Source: Clostridia bacterium
GTDB lineage: Bacteria; Bacillota; Clostridia; Christensenellales; Aristaeellaceae
Reading direction: 5' to 3'
DNA length: 34,626 nt
Assembly (NCBI GenBank): GCA_017434775.1
Contig: JAFSGG010000081.1
Span: 1-34,626, forward strand
In this document: positions 15,992 through 24,068 of the stretch, piece after piece
How the letters are laid out: each line of letters starts with the position of its first letter
Position numbering within the stretch: the first letter of the stretch is position 1
Program-made: the position numbers and the translations under genes
The notes under the pieces: generated by a model
The model's input: the letters and a program-made list of their open reading frames with translations, nothing else
Databases searched by the model: none
Told to the model about the DNA's origin: nothing

Positions 15992-17054
15992 CCTGCCTCC
16001 TCAGGGAAAAGAATCAAAAAGCAGTTTCAAAAACGGGCTGCTGGCTGTGCTGCGCCGCATCACCCACAACTGGGGCTGGAAACTGGTAAGCCTGATGCTG
16101 GCTGTGTTCATCTGGGGCGTGCTTGTCACCCAGGATGAAGACCTGCCCCGCACCAAGCGCTTCAACGATATGAAGATCAGCATTATCAACACCCGCACCC
16201 TGCAGGAAAACGGCCTGATTGTGGTGGGCGGGCTGGATAAACTGCAGACGGTGGATATCGTAGCCCAGCTGCCGCAGAAGTATTATACCACCGCCACGGC
16301 CGACCGGTACCAGATCCGTGCCGATCTTTCGCAGATCAAAGACGTGGGCCGGCAGGAACTGACCCTCACTTCCTCTGTCGCCAACAGCAATTTCTACGGC
16401 TCCGTCGCTTCCATTTCTCCTTCCGCCATCACCGTGGATGTGGAACGCTACACCAGCCGCAGCTGGATCCCTGTCAATCTGAAAATCACCGGCAGCGCGC
16501 CGGAAGGCTACTGGGCCACTACACCCACCGTGGATCCTGCTTATGTGCAGGTGGCCGGGCCGGAATCCGTGATCCGGAGCATCGCGCAGTGCGAGGTGGC
16601 CTACGATATGGGCATGCTTTCCGCCCAGAGCGGCACCCTGCGCAACAGCCTGCCCTTCGTCTTCAAGGACAAGGACGGCAATCCGCTGGATTCCACCTAC
16701 CTCACCGTATCCAATCAAGGCATCACCATGAGCCATGTAATTGTGGAACAGAAGCTCTACCCCACCGTGCAGGTGCCCGTCAACACGCAGAGCATGCTGC
16801 TGGGTCAGCCAGCTGAAGGCTATACCGTGACCGCCATTCGTGTGGAACCTGCTTCTGTCACCATTGCCGACGACGATCTGACGCCTTACCTGGCCGAAGA
16901 TTATGCCATCTCCGTTCTGCAAAGAGCCAATATCGCCGGCGAAACCCAGACGGTTACCGTCACACTCCCCCTCAATAACCGCGGTCTTTCCCACATCAGT
17001 TCTCCTTCTGTAAACGTTACCATTGAAATCAAACCCCTGAGCGAAGCGGAGTAA
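15984..17054 (+). CDS. cdaR: CdaR, YbbR-domain regulator of CdaA
   Basis: A 356-residue protein with one N-terminal membrane span (about 33-50, WKLVSLMLAVFIWGVLV) and an extracellular region of YbbR-type beta repeats. The first is about 57-140, the second begins near RSWIPVNLKITGSAPEGY and the third near LYPTVQVPVNTQ. CdaR binds and modulates CdaA at the membrane in characterised Firmicutes. Its start overlaps the cdaA end, so the two are coupled. In many Firmicutes glmM comes next; here it does not. Confidence 0.92.
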   Translation: MSNLPPQGKESKSSFKNGLLAVLRRITHNWGWKLVSLMLAVFIWGVLVTQDEDLPRTKRFNDMKISIINTRTLQENGLIVVGGLDKLQTVDIVAQLPQKYYTTATADRYQIRADLSQIKDVGRQELTLTSSVANSNFYGSVASISPSAITVDVERYTSRSWIPVNLKITGSAPEGYWATTPTVDPAYVQVAGPESVIRSIAQCEVAYDMGMLSAQSGTLRNSLPFVFKDKDGNPLDSTYLTVSNQGITMSHVIVEQKLYPTVQVPVNTQSMLLGQPAEGYTVTAIRVEPASVTIADDDLTPYLAEDYAISVLQRANIAGETQTVTVTLPLNNRGLSHISSPSVNVTIEIKPLSEAE

Positions 17055-17058
17055 CTCT

Positions 17059-17709
17059 ATGAACAATTTTGCCGATACCCTGCTGAAAATGCTGTTCGGG
17101 TGGATGCGCACACTGATGGAAGGGGTGTGGAATGCCTTCTCCTCCGGAAGAATGCGCAATACCATCTCCTGGCTGGGCGATCATTGGCTGTGGCTGGTGG
17201 TTTTTCTGTGCATTGCCTGCACAGTGCTGGACTACTTCATCTGGTTCATCCGCTGGAAGCCTTACGTCATCTGGCGAAACAAACTGCGCCGTCTGTTTCA
17301 GGGCCGCCCTGCCCACGATGAAGAGCCGGAATATTACCTTTTCCAGCAAGGCTATGACGACGGCGTGGATATGGACCTGAGCGATATGCCCGTCCCCGCG
17401 CCTGCCGCAGCCGATGCCGAATATTTTGCCTGGCAGCAGCCGGAAACCCTCCCCCTGGAGCCTGCCAGCGAAATGGCGGAAGAAGCCTATGTACCGCAGG
17501 AAATGCCGGTCTTTATCCCGGAGCAGCCGGCCGTGCGCAATCGCCGCAGCCAACGCCATGAAAAAAAGAAATCCCGTCTGCACGGCATCCTGCCGGTAGC
17601 GGATGAAGAAAGCGAACAGCAGCTGGATGGCTTGCCCCCGGCCGTTGACAAGAACGACGCTTTCCATGCCCCTGTCTATCCCGGGCAATACAACAACCAG
17701 CAAGGATGA
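17059..17709 (+). CDS. Single-span membrane protein of unknown function
   Basis: A 216-residue protein with no family recognised. After an amphipathic N-terminus it has one strong membrane span (about 43-67, LWLVVFLCIACTVLDYFIWFI) followed by positive residues, which places the rest in the cytoplasm. The tail is low-complexity: an acidic, proline- and glutamate-rich stretch at about 90-165, a basic patch RRSQRHEKKKSR at about 176-187, then another acidic end. It sits four bases after cdaR and overlaps the methyltransferase region, so it is in the c-di-AMP operon. A scaffold or envelope role is only a guess. Confidence 0.75.
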   Translation: MNNFADTLLKMLFGWMRTLMEGVWNAFSSGRMRNTISWLGDHWLWLVVFLCIACTVLDYFIWFIRWKPYVIWRNKLRRLFQGRPAHDEEPEYYLFQQGYDDGVDMDLSDMPVPAPAAADAEYFAWQQPETLPLEPASEMAEEAYVPQEMPVFIPEQPAVRNRRSQRHEKKKSRLHGILPVADEESEQQLDGLPPAVDKNDAFHAPVYPGQYNNQQG

Positions 17710-17714
17710 TGCCC

Positions 17715-19016
17715 ATGTATTCTCTTCCTCCCGCTTTTATCGAGCAGATGCAGCGCCAATTAGGCCCTGCACTGCCCGATTTTTTGCATACGTATGATTT
17801 GCCCTATCACCGGGGTATCCGCATGCGTCCGGGTCTTGAAAAAACGGAAGATGCCCTGGAACCTGTTTCCTGGGCAGAGCATGCCTATTACCTGCCCCTG
17901 GCCAGCCAGGCCGGTGCCCTGCCCCAGCACGAAGCCGGCGCCTATTACCTGCAGGAACCCAGCGCCATGACGGCTGCCGCCGCGCTGCATCCCGAAAAGG
18001 GGGAAATTGTGCTGGATCTGTGCGCTGCACCCGGCGGCAAAAGCACCCAGCTGGCAGCTTACATGGAAGGCGAAGGGCTGCTGATCTGCAACGAACCGGT
18101 GCCCGGCCGCGCCCAGGTTCTTTCCCGAAACCTGGAAAGAATGGGCATCCCAAACGCCCTGGTCACCTGCGCTTTGCCGGAACAGATGAGCCCCCGTTTT
18201 CCAGGCTATTTTGATAAGATTCTGGTGGATGCCCCCTGCTCCGGGGAGGGCATGTTCCGCAAGCATCCACAAGCCCGGCTGGAATGGCAGCCCACCTCCC
18301 CGGAAGGCTGCGCCGAAAGGCAATTGCATATCCTGAACCATGCAGCCGCCATGCTCAAAGGCGGCGGAAAAATGGTCTACAGCACCTGCACCTTCAATGA
18401 TGTGGAAAACGAAGGGGTGGTGCAGTCCTTCCTGCACACCCATCCCGAGTTTTCCCTTTTACCTTTCTCGCTGGAAGGGTTGCCGCAAAATGACGGCACA
18501 CTACATCTTTATCCCCATGAAGTAGCCGGGGAAGGGCATTTTGTTGCCTGCTTTGTAAAGGAAGAAACACCTTGCGCAAAACGGAACGAAACGCTCTTCC
18601 TGCAGCCTCTTTCCCGGCAGGAAAAAGCGCTTGCAGCAGCCTTCCTCAACGATCATCTTCCCTGTCCGCCCGATGCCACCGGTCTTTTCGCCGGGCATGT
18701 CTGCGCTTTCCCTTCCGTTCCGCTGCCGGATATGAAAGGCCTGCGTATCCTCCGCGCCGGGCTGCAATTGGGCGATATCAAGGGCAAGCTCTTCCAGCCG
18801 GATCACGCGCTGGCGCTGGCCTGCCCTGTCTATGCCACCCATCCCGTTCCTTTTGAAGAAGCACGGCTGTATCAGAACGGCCAGGTGCTGCCCTGCCCGG
18901 ATTCCCTCTCCGGCTGGCTGTGCCCCACGCTGAATGGGCTGCAGCTGGGCTGGGGCAAGGCCAGTCAGGGACAAATCAAAAATCACTACCCAAAGGGCTT
19001 GCGCAAACCCTTGTAA
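17715..19016 (+). CDS. rsmF: RsmF/RsmB-type 16S rRNA m5C methyltransferase
   Basis: A 433-residue NOL1/NOP2/Sun methyltransferase. The SAM-binding motif is DLCAAPGGKSTQLAAYM, the substrate-binding cysteine motif is VDAPCSGEGMFRK, and the catalytic cysteine motif is YSTCTFNDVENEGVV. The C-terminal region from about residue 300 resembles the RsmF RNA-binding tail rather than the RsmB N-terminal NusB-like domain, which is absent. ATGs at 17706, 17709 and 17715 are all in frame; 17715 is preferred because AAGGA at 17702-17706 is eight bases before it. Probably last gene of the cdaA operon. Confidence 0.9.
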   Translation: MYSLPPAFIEQMQRQLGPALPDFLHTYDLPYHRGIRMRPGLEKTEDALEPVSWAEHAYYLPLASQAGALPQHEAGAYYLQEPSAMTAAAALHPEKGEIVLDLCAAPGGKSTQLAAYMEGEGLLICNEPVPGRAQVLSRNLERMGIPNALVTCALPEQMSPRFPGYFDKILVDAPCSGEGMFRKHPQARLEWQPTSPEGCAERQLHILNHAAAMLKGGGKMVYSTCTFNDVENEGVVQSFLHTHPEFSLLPFSLEGLPQNDGTLHLYPHEVAGEGHFVACFVKEETPCAKRNETLFLQPLSRQEKALAAAFLNDHLPCPPDATGLFAGHVCAFPSVPLPDMKGLRILRAGLQLGDIKGKLFQPDHALALACPVYATHPVPFEEARLYQNGQVLPCPDSLSGWLCPTLNGLQLGWGKASQGQIKNHYPKGLRKPL

Positions 19017-19022
19017 AAGCAC

Positions 19023-19047
19023 ACCGGACACAAAGTCCGGTTTTTTT
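19023..19047 (+). terminator. Terminator of the cdaA-rsmF operon
   Basis: ACCGGAC and GTCCGGT form a stem around ACAAA, followed by a run of T. Confidence 0.92.
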
Positions 19048-19051
19048 ATTC

Positions 19052-19081
19052 TCGACAAAAACAGCCTGTGTATGCTAAAAT
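19052..19081 (+). promoter_or_regulatory. Predicted promoter of the glycan-degrading genes
   Basis: TCGACA at 19052-19057, 18-base spacer, TAAAAT at 19076-19081, preceded by TGC, an extended -10. It lies 40 bases before the GH13 start. Confidence 0.6.
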
Positions 19082-19120
19082 AAAATCAGCAAAAAACCGA
19101 ACAGACAGGAGGCTTCCTTT

Positions 19121-20611
19121 ATGAAGCGGATACTGGCCCTTCTTTTGATACTCTGCTCGCTGCTTTCCCTGGCCCATGCCCTGGAAGATGACAGTTTCAA
19201 CTGGTACGAAGTTTTCGTCTATTCCTATCAGGATTCCAACGGCGACGGCATCGGCGACCTGAACGGCCTGCACAGCCGGCTGGATTATATTGAAGAAATG
19301 GGGTATGACGGCCTGTGGCTGATGCCCATCATGCCCAGTCCCAGCTATCATAAATATGACGTGATGGATTACAAAGCCATCGATCCTCAGTACGGCACCC
19401 TGGAGGATATGCGCGCACTGGTGCAGGCGTGCCACGAAAGGGGAATCCGCATCATCATCGACCTGCCGGTGAACCACACCTCCCTCCGCCATCCCTGGTT
19501 CTTACAAGCTGCGGAATCCCTGCAAAAGCGGCAGGAAGATAGTCCCTACATCGATTATTACCATTTTTCCAAGGATCCGGGTGCCAAATCCGTCCAGCTG
19601 AACGGCACCAAATGGTACTATGAAGAGCAGTTTTCCGGCGGCGGCATGCCGGACCTGAACCTGGACAATGAAGCTGTGCGCAATGAAATTCTGGATATCA
19701 TGACCTTCTGGCTTTCGGATGTGGGGGTGGACGGCTTCCGGCTGGATGCTGTAACCAGTTTCTACACCGGCGATACCATCCGAAACGTGGCCTTCCTTAA
19801 CTGGCTAAAGGAAAACGCCGAAAAAATCAAGCCCGGCAGCTATCTGGTGGGCGAAGCATGGGTGGGTCTTCCCACCATCGCCGAATATTATCAGAGCGAT
19901 ATTGACAGTTTCTTTCTCTTCCCGGCTTCTCAGGCAGAAGGCTACATTGCCAAAGTGATCCGTTCCCGGAAACCGGCAGCGGAATTCGTTAAATATTTTC
20001 AACAGGTGGAGGAAGCCATCCCCGACGGCATTCTGGCTCCCTTCATCGGCAATCACGATACCGGCCGGGCCGTAGGCAGCCTGCAGGCCCGCCAGGCGCC
20101 GGACCGGGCCAAATTTGCCGAAGGGCTCATTAACCTGATGGGCGGCAATACTTTCACCTATTACGGCGAAGAGATCGGCATGGTGGGCAGCGGCGATGAC
20201 CCCAACAAGCGGCTGGCCATGTACTGGAACGACGAAGATATGACCGCCCAACCCCCGGGCGTTACCAAACTGGAATATTTCTTTCCTTCCGTGGACGAAC
20301 AACGGCAGGATCCCCTGTCCCTGCTCAATTACTGCAAAGCCCTGAACCACATGAAGAAAAAGACCCCGGCCATTGCCCGGGGCAAAAACGAATTTATCTT
20401 TTCCGACAACACCACCTGCCTGATGAAACGAACCCTGAATGAGGACACATGCTATATCGCCGTCAATTTCTCTGCCAAAGCGGCGGCGGATATGGCGCTG
20501 CCCACTGCAGACCTGACCATTGTATCCGATCTGGAAGTGGGCACGGACAATGCCCGCCTCTCCGGCACTACCCTGACCCTGCCCCCCTATGCCATCGTAA
20601 TTCTGGAATAA
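19121..20611 (+). CDS. Secreted GH13 alpha-amylase family enzyme
   Basis: A 496-residue glycoside hydrolase family 13 protein. Residues 1-20 are a signal peptide ending LAHA; no lipobox cysteine follows, so it should be released or wall-associated. The barrel opens with DSNGDGIGDLNGL. Catalytic residues: nucleophile D209 in DGFRLDAV, acid/base E245 in LVGEAWV, stabiliser D313 in FIGNHDTGR. PVNHTS is conserved region I. A C-terminal beta domain ends at IVILE. The subfamily and exact alpha-glucan substrate cannot be fixed. It is 15 bases before the GH53 gene, so both are probably co-transcribed. Confidence 0.93.
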   Translation: MKRILALLLILCSLLSLAHALEDDSFNWYEVFVYSYQDSNGDGIGDLNGLHSRLDYIEEMGYDGLWLMPIMPSPSYHKYDVMDYKAIDPQYGTLEDMRALVQACHERGIRIIIDLPVNHTSLRHPWFLQAAESLQKRQEDSPYIDYYHFSKDPGAKSVQLNGTKWYYEEQFSGGGMPDLNLDNEAVRNEILDIMTFWLSDVGVDGFRLDAVTSFYTGDTIRNVAFLNWLKENAEKIKPGSYLVGEAWVGLPTIAEYYQSDIDSFFLFPASQAEGYIAKVIRSRKPAAEFVKYFQQVEEAIPDGILAPFIGNHDTGRAVGSLQARQAPDRAKFAEGLINLMGGNTFTYYGEEIGMVGSGDDPNKRLAMYWNDEDMTAQPPGVTKLEYFFPSVDEQRQDPLSLLNYCKALNHMKKKTPAIARGKNEFIFSDNTTCLMKRTLNEDTCYIAVNFSAKAAADMALPTADLTIVSDLEVGTDNARLSGTTLTLPPYAIVILE

Positions 20612-20626
20612 GAGGAGGAAAGAACC

Positions 20627-22546
20627 ATGAAAAAAATGCTGTTTATGCTGCTGTGCCTGATGCTCTTTGCATCCGCCGTATCTGCGGAAGAATGTTCCCT
20701 GTATATCCACAAGGTGGAAAACCTGCCGGAAGATTTTATCATGGGCATGGACGTTTCTTCCGTACTGGCACTGGAAAAAGGCGGTGTGAAATTCTATGAC
20801 CACAAGGGTCAGGAAAAAGATCTGTTTGCCATTCTGGCAGAAAACGGCATCAATTACATCCGCGTCCGGGTATGGAACGATCCTTTTGACAGCCAGGGCC
20901 GGGGTTACGGCGGCGGCAACTGCACCATTGACACCGCTGTGGAAATCGGCAAACGCGCCACAGCCCACGGCATGAAGCTGCTGGTGGACTTCCATTATTC
21001 CGACTTCTGGGCTGACCCGGGCAAGCAGATGACGCCCAAAGCCTGGGAAGGCATGCGTATCGGTCCCAAATCCGAAGCACTGTACGAATATACCCGTTCT
21101 TGTCTGCAAATGCTGAAAGATGCGGGGGTGGATGTGGGCATGGTACAGCTGGGCAACGAAACCAACGGCAAGCTCAGCGGCGAAAAAATCTGGATGAACA
21201 TCTATAAACTGATGAACGCCGGCTCCAAAGCCACCCGGGAAGTCTTCCCGGATGCCCTGATCGCCGTTCATTTCGCCAATCCGGAAAATGCAGACAGCTA
21301 TCTGACCTATGCTTCCAAGCTGGATTACTATTCCCTGGATTACGACGTATTCGGAACCAGCTATTATCCCTACTGGCACGGTTCTCTGGATAATCTGAAA
21401 AACGTGCTCACCGCCATCCAGACCACCTACGGCAAAAAGGTGATGGTGCTGGAAACCAGCTATGCTTACACCCTGGAAGACGGGGATTTCCACGGAAATA
21501 CCATCGGTGAAGGCTCCGCCATCGAAAAGCCCTATCCCTTCACCGTGCAGGGCCAGGCCAATGAAGTAACCGATGTAATCCGCGCCGTACATGAAATTGG
21601 CGGCATTGGCGTATTCTACTGGGAGGGAGCCTGGATTCCTGCCGGCGGCGCAACCTGGGAAGAAAACGCCCTGATGTGGGAAGAAAACGGTTCCGGCTGG
21701 GCAGCCTCCTCTGCCGGGGAATATGACCCCGACGATGCCGGAAAATACTATGGTGGCAGTGCCTGTGACAATCAGGCCATGTTCTCCTTTGATGGCCATG
21801 CCCTGGAAAGCCTGAAGGTATTCCGCCTGGTGCGTCAAGGCAATGAAGTACCCGTCACCGCCGATGCCATTGACGATACCACCCTGATGATCGACCTGAA
21901 CGGCGAAGTGATCCTGCCCGATACAGTGAATGCCGTGATGAACGACAATTCCCGGCAGGCGGTGCCGGTGGAATGGGAACCCTATGATGCCGCCGCCATG
22001 AAAGCCGGCGGCGTAAAAACCTACACCATCCGCGGCGTGGCGGACGGCATGCCAGCGGTGTGCCAGGTGGCCATGGTAGAATACAATTACCTGCAAAACT
22101 GGAGCTTTGAGGATGCCGATAACGGCGAATGGGTATCCGATAATCTGGGCGGCTGCGAGCAGCTGTACATCGAAGATAAGAAAACTGATTCCCTCACCGG
22201 CACAAAGCATTATCATTTCTACTCTGCCGCATCCAATACCGCCAAATTCACCCTGGAACAGGAAGTGAAGAATCTGCCCGCCGGAAAATATCGTTATGAG
22301 CTTTCCATTATGGGCGGCGACGGCGGTCAGGTGGAAATTTACAGTTACATAAAAGTAAATGGAGCGGTGGTTGCCACCCAGCCCACCACCATCACCAGCT
22401 ATAATGTATGGCACACGCCCGTCATTGAAGGCATCCATGTAACCGAGGGCGATACGGTAACCGTTGGCATTTACGTGCATTGCAGCGGCAGTGGCAACGG
22501 CGCCTGGGGCAAGATTGACGATGTAAAACTCAACAGCATGAAATGA
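20627..22546 (+). CDS. Secreted GH53 endo-beta-1,4-galactanase with accessory domains
   Basis: A 639-residue enzyme that cuts beta-1,4-galactan side chains of pectin (arabinogalactan type I). Signal peptide about 1-20 (ending VSA). The GH53 domain, about 35-400, has MGMDVSSVLALEKGG, NYIRVRVWNDPFD and LLVDFHYSDFWADPGKQ; acid/base is E178 in QLGNETNG and nucleophile E276 in VLETSYAYT. Residues about 415-485 look like a bacterial Ig-like (Big_4) domain. About 486-639 is a jelly-roll-like module starting NWSFEDADNGEW, possibly a CBM61-type galactan binder. RBS GAGGAGG lies 10 bases upstream. Confidence 0.92.
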   Translation: MKKMLFMLLCLMLFASAVSAEECSLYIHKVENLPEDFIMGMDVSSVLALEKGGVKFYDHKGQEKDLFAILAENGINYIRVRVWNDPFDSQGRGYGGGNCTIDTAVEIGKRATAHGMKLLVDFHYSDFWADPGKQMTPKAWEGMRIGPKSEALYEYTRSCLQMLKDAGVDVGMVQLGNETNGKLSGEKIWMNIYKLMNAGSKATREVFPDALIAVHFANPENADSYLTYASKLDYYSLDYDVFGTSYYPYWHGSLDNLKNVLTAIQTTYGKKVMVLETSYAYTLEDGDFHGNTIGEGSAIEKPYPFTVQGQANEVTDVIRAVHEIGGIGVFYWEGAWIPAGGATWEENALMWEENGSGWAASSAGEYDPDDAGKYYGGSACDNQAMFSFDGHALESLKVFRLVRQGNEVPVTADAIDDTTLMIDLNGEVILPDTVNAVMNDNSRQAVPVEWEPYDAAAMKAGGVKTYTIRGVADGMPAVCQVAMVEYNYLQNWSFEDADNGEWVSDNLGGCEQLYIEDKKTDSLTGTKHYHFYSAASNTAKFTLEQEVKNLPAGKYRYELSIMGGDGGQVEIYSYIKVNGAVVATQPTTITSYNVWHTPVIEGIHVTEGDTVTVGIYVHCSGSGNGAWGKIDDVKLNSMK

Positions 22547-22595
22547 CACAAAAAACAATAAAAAAACAAAAAATGTGTTTCTTGCAATTTCCCTC

Positions 22596-22624
22596 TTGAA
22601 AGATGTACAAAAAGGTGTTATAAT
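22596..22624 (+). promoter_or_regulatory. Sigma-A promoter of the importer genes
   Basis: TTGAAA at 22596-22601, 17-base spacer, perfect TATAAT at 22619-22624. This gives the binding-protein gene its own start, separate from the GH13-GH53 transcript. Leader is about 75 bases; no clear operator palindrome was recognised. Confidence 0.85.
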
Positions 22625-22706
22625 GACCATACCGACGGGGCAGTTCATCTCCGTCCAAAATAATACGGATGCGGCTGCATCCAAATATCTAAGGAGGAAC
22701 TCTTTT

Positions 22707-23912
22707 ATGAAGAAGTTCTTGGCTCTGGTTCTGTGCCTGATGATGGCGCTGTCTATGGTGGCTTGCGCCAACGCCGAAGGTTACTCCGGCGAAGTAAAAA
22801 TCTGGGTTGCCGAAAATACGGTAGACTTCACCAAGGCCCAGGTTGAAGCTTTCAAAGCTGAATATCCCGAATATGCCGGCATGACCGTTATCGTCGAACC
22901 TGTCGGCGAAGGCGATGCCGCTACCAACATGCTGACCGACGTGGAAGCCGGCGCTGACATCTTCGGCTTCGCTCAGGACCAGCTGAACCGCCTGGTTGCC
23001 GCCGGCGCCCTGGTGGAAGTTGCTCCCGAAAACGCTGAAATCATTGCTGCTGAAAACGATGCCGGTGCCGTGGGCGCCGTCACCATGGGCGATGTGATGT
23101 ATGCCTATCCCATGACCAGCGACAATGGCTACTTCCTCTACTACGACAAGTCCGTTGTCACCGATCCCACCAGCATCGAAGCCATCCTGGCTGACTGCGA
23201 AGCCGCCGGCAAGAATTTCTACATGGAAATCAACTCCGGTTGGTATCAGACCGCTTTCTTCTTCGGTGCCGGCTGCACCCTGACCTACTCCACCGACGAT
23301 TCCGGTAATCTGGTGGCCATGGATTGCAACTACGCTTCCGAAAACGGCGTGAAGGCTCTCAAGTCCATGATCAAGGTTGCCATGTCCCCCGCTTTCGTGA
23401 ACGGCTCTTCCGCTGCCAATGCCACCAATCTGGGCGCCATCGTGGACGGCACCTGGGATGCCGGTGCTGTGCAGCAGATCCTGGGCGAAAACTACGCTGC
23501 TGTGAAGCTGCCCACCGTGGACGGCTATCAGCTGGGCGGCTTCGGCGGCTTCAAGATGCTGGGTGTTAAGCCCCAGATCGACGATGCCAAGCTGGCTGCT
23601 TGCGACGCTCTGGCCCTGTACCTCACCTCTGAATCCGCTCAGACTGCCCGCTTCGAAGCCGTTGGCTGGGGTCCCTCCAACCTGAAGGCTCAGCAGTCCG
23701 AAGGCGTGAAGTCCAATGTGGCTCTGTCTGCTCTGGCTGATCAGCTGCAGTACACCATGCCCCAGGGCCAGTACCCCGGCGAATACTGGACTCTGGCCAC
23801 CGCTCTGGGCGATGACATCCTGGCCGACAAGTATGACACCTATACCGACGACCAGCTGATGGATGTTCTGGTAACCTTCCAGACCACTGCCGGCACCTAC
23901 CTCGCCAAATAA
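22707..23912 (+). CDS. Extracellular sugar-binding lipoprotein of a MalEFG-type importer
   Basis: A 401-residue family 1 solute-binding protein. The signal peptide ends SMVAC with C20 as the probable lipidated cysteine; cleavage after ANA by signal peptidase I is the alternative. The mature start GEVKIWVAEN, DIFGFAQDQLNRLVAAGAL and later GFGGFKMLGV and LTSESAQTARFEAVGWGPSN match MalE/GanS-like proteins. AAGGAGG lies 10 bases before ATG at 22707; an in-frame longer reading starts before the promoter and is rejected. Adjacent GH53 and GH13 suggest galacto- or malto-oligosaccharide cargo. Confidence 0.92.
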   Translation: MKKFLALVLCLMMALSMVACANAEGYSGEVKIWVAENTVDFTKAQVEAFKAEYPEYAGMTVIVEPVGEGDAATNMLTDVEAGADIFGFAQDQLNRLVAAGALVEVAPENAEIIAAENDAGAVGAVTMGDVMYAYPMTSDNGYFLYYDKSVVTDPTSIEAILADCEAAGKNFYMEINSGWYQTAFFFGAGCTLTYSTDDSGNLVAMDCNYASENGVKALKSMIKVAMSPAFVNGSSAANATNLGAIVDGTWDAGAVQQILGENYAAVKLPTVDGYQLGGFGGFKMLGVKPQIDDAKLAACDALALYLTSESAQTARFEAVGWGPSNLKAQQSEGVKSNVALSALADQLQYTMPQGQYPGEYWTLATALGDDILADKYDTYTDDQLMDVLVTFQTTAGTYLAK

Positions 23913-23925
23913 TCAAAGGCATAGT

Positions 23926-23958
23926 GGGCTGGAGGCAATTGCCTCCAGCCCCGTTTTT
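23926..23958 (+). terminator. Terminator-like palindrome after the binding-protein gene
   Basis: Perfect 26-base palindrome at 23926-23951 (arms GGGCTGGAGGCAA and its complement), then CG and TTTTTA. It should stop much of the transcription before the permeases and so favour the binding protein. Confidence 0.85.
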
Positions 23959-23967
23959 ATTCCTCAC

Positions 23968-24019
23968 CTCCATCACGCAGGGCACAGCCTGCACGCATGC
24001 TGTGTCCTGCGTGGTGGAG
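23968..24019 (+). repeat. Long RNA hairpin upstream of the MalF-like gene
   Basis: Arms of 21 bases (23968-23988 and 23999-24019) pair completely with two G-U pairs around a ten-base loop, CTGCACGCAT. No T-run follows. It is the second strong hairpin in this gap and may stabilise or process the permease mRNA. Confidence 0.8.
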
Positions 24020-24068
24020 CGGGCGCAACACACAATCAAGAAAAGCATTAGCAAGGGTTGGTGAAATC

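Noticed and set aside
19805-22771. 988-residue open frame on the minus strand opposite the GH13 and GH53 genes
   Set aside because: It mirrors codons of the two enzymes and the binding-protein leader; no RBS, low-complexity GH/A/V-rich translation and no family motif.
23926-24019. tRNA or small RNA gene in the gap before the MalF-like gene
   Set aside because: Only two simple hairpins; no cloverleaf, no CCA end and no promoter found.
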